Assembly: GCF_030867145.1 (NCBI RefSeq)
Contig: NC_134415.1
Span: forward strand, 22,608,417 to 22,672,416
Length of the DNA: 64,000 bases
Reading direction: 5' to 3'
Source: Opisthocomus hoazin
Taxonomy: Eukaryota > Chordata > Aves > Opisthocomiformes > Opisthocomidae
In this document: piece after piece, positions 27,301-39,899 of the stretch
How positions within the stretch are numbered: the stretch's first letter is position 1
Layout: each line of letters starts with the position of its first letter
Program-made: the position numbers and the translations under genes
The notes under the pieces: generated by a model
The model's input: the letters and a program-made list of their open reading frames with translations, nothing else
The model's database searches: none
What the model was told of the DNA's origin: nothing

Positions 27301-27984
27301 CTATTGAATATGTGCCTAAATCAAATTTGCAGCATTTTTGCTTGCCAAGCACAAGCCTCCAATGGGGTTAGATACCATATGTTAGGCAGAAAACAGGTTG
27401 CAGTTTTATTGCCTACCTTTCCAGGTGCAGGACAATCTTGCCAAACTAAGTGACATCCAATTGTATAGAAAATCCATAATCTTCTGTTTTATTCTTGGTC
27501 CCAAAGCCCATCCTATTACCTCCAGAAAGGTTGACCAAAGCAGCCACCTAGCTCTTCAAAAGCAGCTTCTATAAGCAGAGAGGGAAATGAAGAAGGTAAG
27601 ACTTTGGATCTTTCCTCCATCTGAACTTCAGAAAAACACATTTGCGGGAGAGATTGTTACAGAAGGCATCAGGAAGCAACATGCATCCAACGCTTCAAGG
27701 TATCATTCGCTTTGCAGCAGCACTAAAATTTTCAAAATGTATTTTTTTTCCTTGTTGGCACAAACCCAAATCTTTTAGAGCAGAGTCTGTGCTGTAGATT
27801 GAATATGTGTTTTGCTGCTCATGACTCCAGGCACAAATGGAAGGTCCTGGTCCAGCTGCCAGGTTCAAAGGGAAGGGGCTCGAATATAGGTTTCCACTTT
27901 TGGCCAGGAAACTAGAATGGAAGGCTAGACACCAGACAGCTGTCATTTTGTTTAGAACTATGGAGTCTTCTAACATAAATGCTA
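21338..27984. other. Intergenic sequence, no gene seen
   Basis: Non-coding, repeat-poor DNA. Open frames such as 23,878-24,375 (minus strand) have no recognisable domain. No RNA gene was identified. Confidence 0.55.
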
Positions 27985-28500
27985 AGAATCAGAGCAAAGA
28001 TCCATCCAGCCCAGCAATCTGTCTCTAAGAGAAAGCAAACTCACACATTCCAACAGTTTGCTGCTCAGGGACTTCCAGATCCAAAATAATTTCTATTTAA
28101 GGGGCCTTGATGGATGGCCTTCTCTTCTGTTAATTTCTCCTGTCTCCCTCTCAAGCAAGGTCAGCTTTTGCCATTCACAGCATCCTGCAGCAGAGCATTT
28201 CTACAGTATTCAGACACGTTTTGTAATAGGAATACTTTCTTCTGTTTGCTTTGAATCTTCCATCTTTGTTTCTCCTAAAATATTATTCCATACATTTGAC
28301 CATCCTTGTCACCCTTTAAAACTTTTTGAGCTTTGCTATATCCTGTTAGAGATGAGGGGCTCAGAATAATGCACAATATTCATGGCAGAGGTATGCTCTA
28401 AATTTAGGCTATCGCCTTACATGGACTGCTTTTTCTCCATATGCATCTGTTCACATTTATTTATGTCGAATCTCATCTGCTGTCTCAGGGCAGAATTACC
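27985..28500 (-). mobile_element. Ancient CR1 LINE remnant, minus strand
   Basis: The plus strand shows the block order of the antisense of an old amniote CR1. It runs from 'GCAAAGATCCATCCAGCCCAG' type words, through a 'CATCCTGCAGCAGAGCATTTC' block (about 28,180) and 'TTTGCTTTGAATCTTCC', to 'GAGGGGCTCAGAATAATGCACAATATTC'-like sequence near 28,350. It is heavily diverged with many indels. The edges are approximate. Confidence 0.65.
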
Positions 28501-31500
28501 TTACCCGTAGTACAGGAAGGAGCATAACATTTGTCGGTCTATGGAGATTCACATCAAGGACAAGAATGTCCTGAAGCAGGCAAACGTAGCACACCTAACA
28601 TACCAAGCACACTAAGAAAACCTGTATGGGGGGCACTCGCACTTCTAACAATGCTGGATTCCCAGATCAAAAATTTTGCAAACACAAGGAAGTAGGAAAG
28701 GAGTTTGTATAGCAATCTAGGCAAGAGGGATAATTATTTTAGAATGTGAAGATATTTTTTTATCGTATCTTTGGTACAAAAAGGTGCAAAAGCCCATCTA
28801 AAATACTGCGTGACCAATGGGAGAGATTATAATGTCTCAGTACTTTTAGCGCTTACTTAATAGAGACGATAACCGGCATCCACTTGTAAATTTGCAGGCA
28901 AATTGAAAAAAAACATCAGTTGTGGGGCAGAGAATGGAGAGAAACCAGGATCACCTGGGTCTCAAACATGGAACATTTGACACCAGTGTCACACACCTCA
29001 GTTGGCATTATTTACCTCTTCATCCGTCTTTATTGCAGACACCAAGAAGCGGATATCCAGGCAGCACAGCTCTGCTCCAATCTTCATTAGAAACATTTAT
29101 TTACCATTTACAATGAAAAGCTGAGCAAAGACTGATTTTACTATTGAACTAGCATTATCTTAATCAGGTACATCACAAATCCCTCCTTCTCAGAAAGCCT
29201 TGTGTTCTCCACACTGAACCTCGGTTGATCTTTTTGAAAGCTCAAATACGTGATGGAGTCTTTTGGGATTTATCTACTGGTAATCTGTTCAAGAGTTTGA
29301 AAAATCAAAATCTTTCACAAAGGCCCAGCGTCTCCATTCCAGCATTGCCTGTTGAACCGCTAACAATTAAACAATTTTGTCCAGTGGATCCTGGTAACCA
29401 CATGAGCCTTTAGAGAGTTCTCCGAGATGCTGTCTCATGCCCAGTCACTGCTGCCATTTCCTACCACCATGAGCATGTTTCCTGGAACTCTCTTTTGAAG
29501 CTTATAGAAAAGAATACCAAGAGCCACAAACCTGAAGCAATTCTTATAAACAGCAAGAGGAGCTGAGCTGTCTGGGAAACGGTTGCAACAATGACAGAGA
29601 ATAGCCCTGTCCAAGTACTTTAGTTAAGGGCAAATAGGAAGCCAGGCAGACAGGGGGATGGAAAATGCAGCTGCCAGGATCCAATGGAAAGCAAGAGCGG
29701 AAAATGTTCAACCTGTAAGAAAACATGGGAAAAGTGGAACATTGCAAGAAGACTCATGTTGTATTCCACCTCCATGATTATCCCATGGTAGTGGGGACCT
29801 AGGACTGGGCTTCTGATGCAGGAAGCAGTATCTGCTGTATAACTTTACCAGCTCTGGAGGTACTCTAGATGCACACATTGTACAAGAAACATATTGACCA
29901 AATGATTGCACCCCTTCTACTGGATGCAGTTGCAGCCACTTACAGGCTAATGGATCAAGTCAATTCTAGGTGGATGGGAAGCCCTCTGAAATCCATTCCC
30001 AGAAACACTCCTAAACAACAGTAACAGACTGCTAGTAGATATCCTCAGAAGAAGGATAAAAATATAAAGCAGAGTCAGAAAATCCATGAAAAAATATGAA
30101 AGATGATTGTCTGTATTCAGTGAAACCAGTTTAAGGTTGGCGTGCAAAGCTAGAAAATCCACAAAACAAGCAAAGCTTTCTCAGTCGACACATTCATAAC
30201 TGGCATGCTGGAAAACGGACCATTGCTGGACAGCAGGGAACTGCAAAGCACAGATCTGATTGCCCTATGGCACTGCATGAGTATGCAAAGAGAGAGAATC
30301 ATCATGCCTTGTGTAGCCTATGTAACTGCTGCTTTCCTGAGTGAAACTGGAAGAAGCAACAGCCACATGAAGGGATGTGGTCAGGTAACTATAACTGCCT
30401 GTTTTCTGTTTATTTTAGCTCATTGTTTGAGTCATTGTCTACCTGAACACCTAGAGGAGGGCATCACATCACGTGGGAAGAGAGTTCAGCCCTGCTATGC
30501 TGGAATACAATGATTCACTTTCCCATTAGCATGGAAAAGATGGGTAGGAGAACCGAAAGTCTGCTTCACATGATGCTACAGCCTAGCAGGACTACAGCTG
30601 TGCAGAGAAACTTCATGACTAAAAGGCTGGAGAGAAGTGCTGGAAGCAGCCTCCCAATTAAGCAGATTTGGTAGCCATCAAATCTATTTATAAAGCAATA
30701 GCAAAAGGCAGCAGTTCAAGCTTTGTTAGGAGGGAGATCGTACAAGAAATGTGGACAGGTGACCATGGAGAGACAAAGCTGCAGGTAGCTCTGGGAAATA
30801 AGGAAGTAAATGATTGGTTGACATGAGGATGTAAGCCAAGGCCTCAGGTAGGAAAGTCAGAAGAAACAAGAACATGCCACAAAACTAGTAGGCATGATGT
30901 AGGCCAAGAAAAGGAATGCCTTTGCAATGGCAAAGAAATGGAAGCAAGAAAAGGAAAACCAGATGGAAGAAAGATCCCTACTGTCAACAATAACACAAAC
31001 AACAGGAGACAAGGTCAGGGAAGGGGTACCAATCATGTTAATCTGTGATGGGTTGCCAGTAGAAGAATGCCTTGCTGGGGTACAGACTCTCGAGTGACAC
31101 ACTGAACAATACAGTCAGCACCTGGTGTGGGTCTCACCCTCTCATAATGTACCACTACCCACTGTTTTGGTAACAATACCCATTTCCACACAAAATGCAC
31201 ACAGACTGATTTAACACCAAGGCAAGGGCAACTGAAAATTAGTTACCAGATCTAATAGCATGTTCCAGGCATTTGTTTTCTCTGGATTTAAAGCAGGTTG
31301 GGTTAAAACTCCTTAAATGCTGTAAAATTTAATTTTAAAAGACAGTCCGCCTTTAGTTGCCATCAGAGCATTGGAAACAACTACAGAAAATGCAGAGGAA
31401 TCAGGTATCACTTGTAAGAAAGTAACTGGGGATGTAGTATTCCATTACACAGGATGCATTTGTACCATTTTAGCTTGCACAGATGGAAATATAGTTCAAT

Positions 31501-34500
31501 GTTTCAACATGATTTGACTTTCACATGTTAAAATATTGATAAGTGCTGCACAGGATAATGCCCCTATGGTTTCAAGTAGTAACTGGAGCATGATGTTTAT
31601 TGAAGTGAAATACAGCAAAGCCTTTAACAAGTATTTAAAATTCTGGGAATCATTCTCAACACTGTCATGGATTATTTCTTTATTTTTCTCCAGCTAATCT
31701 TTGTTGATATCTGCCAGTATGTGAGGGTTAAAACAGAATTCATCTGATCACCTCAATGCTTCTGCGTTACAAGAAAGTCCATAGGAAAAAAAACCACACC
31801 TTATTTCCTATTTGAAAACTAAAATGCTGCTGTCATACATGAAATAGCAAACTTCAATAAAGAAAAACAATGCTACATAAAATAGGTATAAATGGGCTGT
31901 AGACTCCCTGTTCTAAATATTTATGGACCTTTATGCTGCAGCAAGAACATCTGAAAGCCATAAAATACATGATTATCCTGATTGCTCAACGAGGTCGAAC
32001 TTGTATCATGTCAAAGTTTCAATGCTAAAATGCACAATATTTCCTACACCACTTACAATTACTAAGACCAGATTAGTCCAACCAGAAGCCAGTGGAGGCC
32101 AGAAAATATGTCACTTTAATACATTTGAAGGGAAGATGGGCCATGGAGCTTTTTCTGAAAGTGCCCTTCACAGGGATAAGACTGGCATTCATTGAGAATC
32201 CATCTATCCGGTCTCTAGCATCAAATTTAGCACAGAGATGCTTTGGTCCCCTATGAAAGCTAGGCTTCGTTTTATGCTTCCCGTTGGCACAAGCATGGAA
32301 AAATCAAAGAGGGAGGTAGTTCACCAGATATAGCTCAAGTGAATGGAGTGAAAAGTGTTTGAAATTCTCTGACTATAAATTGGAGGAAAAAAAAACATTT
32401 TCAGGCACTTGAGCAATTACGCGTCAGGGTACACAGCGCTACAGGGGATTTAGGAACTTGATTTATGAAACAGGTGATTCTTTAGGATGTGCTGTTTAAC
32501 CATCTCATCTCTGTAACAAGCCTGCCAGGTGAACAGTCAGTAGGCCAGACCCACATGGGAAGCTGGAGTCATTCCCAAACAGATGCTCAACACCAGGAGC
32601 AGGGTTTGCAATTTATCTGTGAAGGTGTGTGGCAAAGCTTCTCCTGTTCATCTAACCTCACAGTAGTTTTAAAAACCAAAGAGCATTATTACACTGTAAA
32701 CAGTATATCGTCTTCCTCCTCTCAAAACAAAATAAGAAAAATAAATCCTATTCATCCCACTGTGCTCTGATTGTAGGAACGCTTAACGTGTTAAGATCTG
32801 AATATTTCAATAGTTTTGCTCTGAATAATATTTAAACTAAATGCAAGTTCCCTTGTTTTGTAATTTGTACACATATTTTAGCACATAAATCATAATAATA
32901 AGAGTGATCATTTTCATTGTAAATTATTATTTTGCAGAGCAGTCAGTCTCCTATCCATCTAGCTACTTTATTATCTGATAATTAGAGCTGGTTAAAAATA
33001 TTCTAATTTGTCAATTTCAGTACCAGTTGCTGAAATTTCTATGAATATTCTTTGCAAAGAATACTGGTCCTTTTCTAAGTGGTTGAAGTGTTTCCCTTTG
33101 ATTTTGTTATTTAGATTAATAGAGTGGAAAACTGAAATTATTAAGTCAAAAGAAATCCATACCAGCATGGAGTGTGCCAGTCCTACTGAAATGAAATGTT
33201 TTGGAAGCTCATGTAGATATTCCTGAGTATCTAAAATTTCAGAACTTTGCCTTTTTATTGTCCTGAAAGAAAAGTTTGAAATGTTAACATTTCTATAGAA
33301 CAAAACCTCTCCATTTTGAAATCTGCTAATTACGTTGAACAGTAGCGTTGAGTGACTTCAAAGAACCACTTGCACGTTAATACAAGAAGTACTGCAAACC
33401 ATCTCAGAAAAAAGAACTGTATTACTACGAATACACTGATGCAGCAAGATGTTCAGGCTACTCATTATGTTTCACAGTGTCATACGCTGAACCTTGTTTA
33501 AAACAACAATAGCATAATTTTTTCCACTGGGCTTTTCAGAATCCCCCACGATGCCTTCACTCACACAAGCTTCTGGACAGTTCCCTTAAATAAAAATAAT
33601 CTCTTACTTAATGGAAGCTAGCCAACAGTGTCAGCACAAAGCCCATTGCCGTGATTTCTGAATTGTTCAGAAAGTGCAAAATGACGCAGCCCTTTCTCAC
33701 CCACCCCAACTCAAGCCGAGCACATGCCTCAGCTGTGGTCTCTGTATGCTTGCATCTCAGTCACAGAGGACCCATATGGTCATATGCTACGCTGCCCAAA
33801 AATAACTTTCTCATGTGGCGAGAGTCATTTAACCAGAGATACCGTGTAACATCTTCTATGGCCATCTGTTCAACCTAGGAGGCACAGGTATTTTAGAGCA
33901 GCACACAGGTTACATGCACACAGCTAGTATATGCTGCGTTGCAGCACTACGCTGCAGTGCATTTTGCAGCTGTGAGTGAAAGTGGATCTAAAAAGGAGTG
34001 AGCACGGACCACAGCTGCCATGTGGATGTCACACTGGCAAAGCAGAATGTACAGCAAATATGTCCTGCTTGTTTTCAGCCATCCCGCTACGTACTTTTAA
34101 GCATGAAGTTGTGTTTAATGTGATGATGCTGTTCATGTATGCGGACACAGACCCTCTGTGGACATTCAAACTCAGACTATCAGCAGTAAAAGAAAAGCAG
34201 GTGTCGCGTAGCTTCTCAGGGTGGCTAGTTAGTCACTTAGGAGCCCAAAGAAGCCACCTCTGCTTCCTGCAGGTACAACTAGCACAGTATTGCTTAATCA
34301 GAAACTAGCAGCACTTAAAGAAGGAGTGACACTCAGAGATCTCGGAGCAATGGATGCACCCCTCTACCAGCTTGTGAAGACCTTGTACTGCTGACCGGCA
34401 CCTCAGAAACCTCACACCAGACCACTTGTCTGCTCAGATCTCATTCAGACCTTTTGTCAAAATAGACAGAGGTGTAGGGAAGGGCGAGAGGGGGTCGCCA

Positions 34501-36032
34501 GGGCACGCATGTTTCATGACCTGTTGTAAATGCCTTTGGCCTTACTTTAAAAACCTACAATTTCAAAATACACATGATAATTTTTCGTATATCCTTAAGA
34601 AGACCTCTATGATCTGTTGGATAGTGCAGAACTCGAGACCAGGTTGGAATCTGTAGGTTGGAGTTTTATTCCTTGATTAGCTATATGATACGGTGTGGTG
34701 TTTCCTCCCTGAGTCTCAGTTCCCTTGCATGGAGACCAAGCTGCTGAACTTTGACTTTCCAGAATAAGGCACGGGCAACTTCAGCTCTCAGCATTGTGTC
34801 AGTTGTGTTGTTTGGTGTTCTCCTGACGAACGGAGTCTTAAACTTTGGGTTCTTAAACTCAGTGACGTGGAGATCCCTGGTACCAAAGGGCAGGTGCCCC
34901 AGGAGCTGTGACATGGAGCCAGGGGACAGCTATACTCGTCAGGCAGAATTATTAATAGAGATGGTAAAGCAACGCAGGACTACCTTAGAAATCTGTCTCT
35001 GGCAGATAAATCCTAAGGTATTAAAGGAATTAACTAAGTCACTGCTCTAGAGGGATGTGGCCCATCCTGTCAATGCTCTTACTCAGAAATCCTTTCACTC
35101 AAATTGGGACTTCTGTCACATGGATAAAGAAAGGTTTTCTATGCTTAAGTGTGGTTATACCCTGCCTGGTTTGGAGTAAGAATCAATACCCAGGTTTCTC
35201 ATATCCCAAGAGACCATGGAGGTGGCAGTATATTTAAGATGACAAGTCAGCACCCCCTGAGTGAGGCCCTGCAGGTGGACTCTGGAAACTGATGCTTGAC
35301 CTGAGGTATCTTCTGAGCCCAAGGCCCAGAGCTCCTTGATGCCCTCAGAATGCAGACAGTTGCTATATGCTGTGTATCTGCTTTACTGGAGGAATCACAG
35401 GAACCGAGGAGACGTAGCTCAAGCCTCCGTAAATCAGTGATAGTTAAGCCCTCAGTGGATCTGGCCCAGGCAATCTAGAGGTGGAAATGGTAAGAATTAC
35501 TCTCTCCATTTATCCTAGCCACACATTCCTCTAAGAAGTTGTTCATGTACGTAGTGTCTGTTTCATGGGATAAAATTACTAGATGGTCATTATATCAACT
35601 CAGCAATCATTTGGAAATAAATTGACAACAACATGAGATGATACCTCAGGGAAAGTGCTTCTGCTATGACAACAAAGTACTTTCTAGAGACTGTGTTGAC
35701 AAAATACAGAAAGAGCCACACTACTGTTAGTTATGTAGTATGGCATTCCTCCTGTCATAGTGTGGGTGTGGAATTCGGATGGGTACTGAAGGAGGAAAAG
35801 GGAGTAGGGACAACTTGGGCAGCAGCTGCCTTTATATATGACAATGGTAGTGGTATAGGATATCTAAAACTTTTTTTTTTGCCTGCAAAATAAATGGTTG
35901 TTCTTCAAAGAGCAGACTAATGGTATTCCTTAGCCCCAGAAATCTGAAATAACTGCCTTCCTTGTATAAAATCGCCTTACATTTAGAGCTGGAGTCTGCA
36001 AAGATACATGCATGTACTTAGCTCCAAGTATA
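28501..36032. other. Intergenic sequence, no gene seen
   Basis: AT-rich non-coding DNA with no recognised exon, RNA gene or transposon. Several AT-rich, homeodomain-word-rich stretches (for example about 32,780-33,000) may be regulatory, but nothing in the sequence distinguishes them from background. Confidence 0.5.
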
Positions 36033-36415
36033 GAATCACAGAAGGGTTGGAAGGGACCTTAAAGATCATCCAGTTCCAACCGCCGGACATCTTCCACTAG
36101 ACCAGGTTGTTCAGAGCTACATCCAACCTGGCCTTGAATATTTGCATAAGCTCTCCGTGGGCTCCTCATCCATTCCCAGGTGGAGCTCCATGCACTCCAG
36201 CTGATCTTTGGCATAGAGGTCGACACCTCCTCCTCGTCTCCCCTGTCTGTCTTTCCTAAAGAGCCTGTATCCTCCCATCCCAATACTCCAGTCACAGGAG
36301 CTGTCCCACCACGTCTCCGTGATGCCGATGACATCATAGCCCCACAGATGTGCGCACATCTCTAGCTCCTCTTGTTTATTCCCCGTGCTACCCGTGTTTG
36401 CATAAGGCACTGGAG
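36033..36415 (-). mobile_element. Internally deleted CR1 LINE (endonuclease fragment joined to 3' end)
   Basis: Read on the minus strand, the element begins with part of the CR1 ORF2 endonuclease: NKQEELEMCAHLWGYD, then GITETWWDS, then RQGRRGGGVDLYAKDQLECMEL and EEPTESL. At about 36,138-36,146 it jumps to the CR1 3' UTR ('TTCAAGGCCAGGTTGGATG' side) and ends in the typical GGGTTGG...TTCTGTGATTCTA tail at 36,033. The whole reverse transcriptase is missing. The endonuclease frame is still open across the retained part. Confidence 0.9.
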
Positions 36416-36616
36416 TTGAGTAATGAGTGAAGAAAAGAGGAGTTATTCCTCATGCTTAAACCGAATGGCGTGGCGACCTCCCAGTGCCGCTGACGACGTT
36501 ATCACGGCTTTTGCCATTCAGCCGCGCTTCCCAAAGCTTGCCACAGACCTGCTTCTCCTCGGCTGTGAAACTAGAGAGAAGTTTCAGGGGAGAAAGGGTC
36601 GCTCAAGGCTGTGGGA

Positions 36617-36630
36617 CCAGTAGATGGCAG
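36617..36630 (+). promoter_or_regulatory. CTCF-type binding motif, plus orientation
   Basis: CCAGTAGATGGCAG agrees at every position with the degenerate CTCF core CCASYAGRKGGCRS. It lies about 200 bp right of the CR1 fragment and points right, towards SIX3. Occupancy is not proven. Confidence 0.65.
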
Positions 36631-38650
36631 CAAGAACCCGCTGAAAACGCTCTTCTCGCCCAGCCAGCCAGCCAGTGAGCGCTGCGACTTTAAACGGATT
36701 CAATGTTTGTCTTGCGTATTTGGAGAGAGAAAAGTATACGTGACAATTAGAGGGTAATGCAATATTACAGTGCAAATAAGAGAGTGAAAAGGCTGTGTAA
36801 CCGCTGAACAGTTCCCCGATTTAATTTGTTTGTACGGACCAAACTTCTCTGCAATTGGAAGCTCACCTCTGAGGGACTGGAGCAGAGGGACGGAGGTCTG
36901 ACTCTGCCAGCCAGCAGAGGTATTTTGGAAACTTCCCTGGGCCTCCTCTGCAACGCTTTCTGTGCAGAACAGAGGTGAACTAACACTGGGTTTAGGCTGA
37001 AAAGTCGCAGCAATCTGCAAATGAAAGGCGTATCTCCCTTTACATTTTCCCTGCCGTCATGGTCGTGTTTCCCCTCCATAGGGGATTCTAGTCTCTGCAA
37101 AAAAAGAGCTGAAGTGTGAACACAAACCTAAATATGTTCATACACTAAGAAATTTTTTTAAAGGGAGCTCGGGTCTAGGCTGAGTCACCGTGTATCGCAG
37201 TAATTACAAAGATGGAATGCAACAGCTCCAGAAAACTGCCAAGAAGCAAACATAAAATGTAGGCATCCGGGAGGCAGCTGGGCTTCTTAATTATTGGCAA
37301 ATATATTTATGTATAAATATTTTGCCAGGCATGATTTGGCTTAAGAGTTCCTGTGAAGTGACCTTTTGCTTTCCTTTGTTTCGTGCCTGTACACATGTCC
37401 TAGATAGATACGTGGTGAGGGAGGCAGAGACGCGCAGGCAGAGACAAATAAACGGATTTCACACAGCCCTCCGAAATCCCAAACGATGCCTAAATTAAAC
37501 GAAGAGGGATACGAAGCGAGGCATAAGTGCAAGCACAGATTTCAGAACTGTGAAAATATGTCAACAGAGCATCGTTTTTTGGTTCAGACTAATAATCACT
37601 CCCTGCTCTCATTATAAGATCAGAAGGGCCATCTGTCCTCTCTGGATAATTTGGAGCTCAGATACAGTGAGCACCCTTGTTAGGAAATGACCCTCCCACT
37701 CTCTGTAATCACAAGCACTTGCAGCCCTGGGATCCGCACGCAGGAACGATTGGTTCCAGATCAGTATTGATTACGTATAGATCTGTGGTTTATTTGGGGC
37801 TTCATTTTGGTGAGAAGGTGTTTGTGTCGGAGGGGTGATCTGGCTTGTTTCCTGCCTGCGTTTTCCAACCTGTCACCTTCGGTTTGTCGAACTTTCCTCT
37901 CCCTTCTCGAGATGTAACGCCAGGGTGTTGCATCCGAGACTGAGGAGTGTCTCGATTTTGTAAGGAGAGAAATAAGCACCAGCCCGAGCAGTGCAGCCGG
38001 GGAAGCTGTTTGCTGGTACTCGGTCCCCATTCGTCTGCAGTGAGCTGTTTCCTCTCTGATACACGGCAGTTCTCGGGTGAGCGACCGACTCCTCCACAGC
38101 CACAGCAAAGAGGTGAAACATTTGAGGATTCTTCAACGTTTGCTCTGGACCTGCAGAAAAGAACCAACCCTTAGCGACTTCACTGACATAGGACGAAGTC
38201 ATTAGCCGAGGGGAAAAATGCTGGCGAGGGAGCACGGGCTGCCTTCCCCTTCTGACCCAGATTCAGTGACAAAGTCCCGTGTCCCCCCCGAAAATTAGAG
38301 TTACCAAGCGAGGAGAAAACTCGATCGCCGGAAGGGCAGGGGCGGAGTGAAGGCACCCTTTTTCGGCGAAGGATCTTTGCAGGGTTATTTCACCCGGGAT
38401 CATTCTTGCGGGGATCAATGTGTGTTGTATCGCTAACAGCAGAATAATTACAAACAGGACGGACAGTTTCGGGACAGCAGGACACGGGGAGGTGGGAGGA
38501 ATCCGGTGTCAGAGCCAAGAGCTTCGTCGCCCCTAAAGACCCGCTTTAAGAGACTTGGGGTTTCCAGAAGAAGTTTATTATTATTCAGACGGTAGCGGTT
38601 TCTCCTCATTTGTAAGACAATGATGTTTAATATTCACCGAGGAGCAGTGA
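36631..38650. other. Transition zone, no gene seen
   Basis: Composition changes from the AT-rich left arm to the CpG-rich SIX3 neighbourhood. No exon or interspersed repeat was recognised. Confidence 0.5.
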
Positions 38651-38659
38651 GGTGACATT

Positions 38660-39010
38660 GGAACATCCAACACCCCCCCTCACCGGGGACAGGGTTTGCA
38701 CAGAGCTGCGGCTGGCAGGCTGCGGCGGGACCGCAGCGGCCACCCCCGGTGCCGGGGGTGCGGGGGGTGCCGGGGGGGTGCCGGGGGTGCCGAGACCGGG
38801 CACCCATCCGCGGGGCTGGACAGGCATTAAGCGACATTTACAAACTCAGGGGACTTCAGGCCGCGGTGTTAGAGCAGCCGGCGGGGACGGGCTCTGCCCC
38901 CCTCCCCTCCTACCGGCGTCATCGCCCCCGGCTTCACTGGGGAGGGGCAGCCGAGCACCCCCGGGCTGGGGGCGGGGAGTGCTGAGCACACCCGGGGCGA
39001 GATCTAGCAG
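38660..39010. promoter_or_regulatory. CpG-rich block with G-rich minisatellite
   Basis: High CpG density, including a run of GGTGCCGGGG-like units at 38,749-38,790 that could form G-quadruplexes. No exon was seen. Confidence 0.55.
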
Positions 39011-39599
39011 GCAGCCCAAGACCGCTTTGTGTTCGCGATTGCCACCCGTAAAACGTCTTCTGCTAAAAATCAGAACAAAGCAGAGCCCAGGTAACTCTGG
39101 CTGCAGATGCTGGCTGGCGTTAAGGACGGGTAGGTTTTTGGGCAATCAAAATAACGCCTCAGTTGATGCCAAACAGGTCTCTTTATCCAGCAGCTAAATA
39201 ATTTCAAGTGCTGTTTTGTTTTTTTGGGTTTTGTTTTGGGTTTTTTTTTTTTTAGAGACTCCGTATCTACCTGAGCTTTCGCCTCCCTCTCCCTCTTTCC
39301 GTAATTTTCCTCTCTAAGGAAAGCTTGTACGCGTTTGTATAGAACTCGAGCGCACTGTGGAAAAGGCGAGGGAGAGAAAGCGGGTGCAGTACATAAAAAC
39401 TACAACTCCAGGTAGCCTCGAATATGCGAGTGATATGTACATGCTTATTCCCACTGAATGTTTCTACATCTGTCAGGCAAGGCGCCGGGCTCTGCATCTG
39501 CCCACCTCTGTGCACTCCGGTGGAAGGAGCCCCTGTGAAATCTCCTTGCGGCTGCCGGTGCCGGTGTCTGTCTGCGTGCGGATACACCGGCAGGTAGGT

Positions 39600-39750
39600 A
39601 GATAGATTGCACTCACGTAATCTGCCCGTGTCTATCTAGCTGGGAGGATTAGTTATCTCTGCATCTACTGAGAATTAACAAGGGCGAGAGATTATGTATC
39701 AACTTCCAGACAGCGGCTATGAATACGAAACCCTACGTACATAGGTAAGA
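39600..39750. promoter_or_regulatory. Candidate regulatory block with OTX-type site
   Basis: AT-rich sequence with GGATTA at 39,646-39,651 (the OTX/bicoid-class site) and other homeodomain words. OTX2 acts in the same anterior neural territory as SIX3. This is inference from motifs only. Confidence 0.25.
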
Positions 39751-39899
39751 CGGATTCAGCCGGCTGCAAAGCCCTGCTTTAGGGCTGCTCTGCCTCATCC
39801 CCCCAAAGCCCTCGGCTTCCTCCCAGTGCCTCCGCCGGGGCAGGAGGAGCAGAAGGCTCGGCGCTGCGCACCCCCGCTTTTCACATCCGAAAGTGACAC

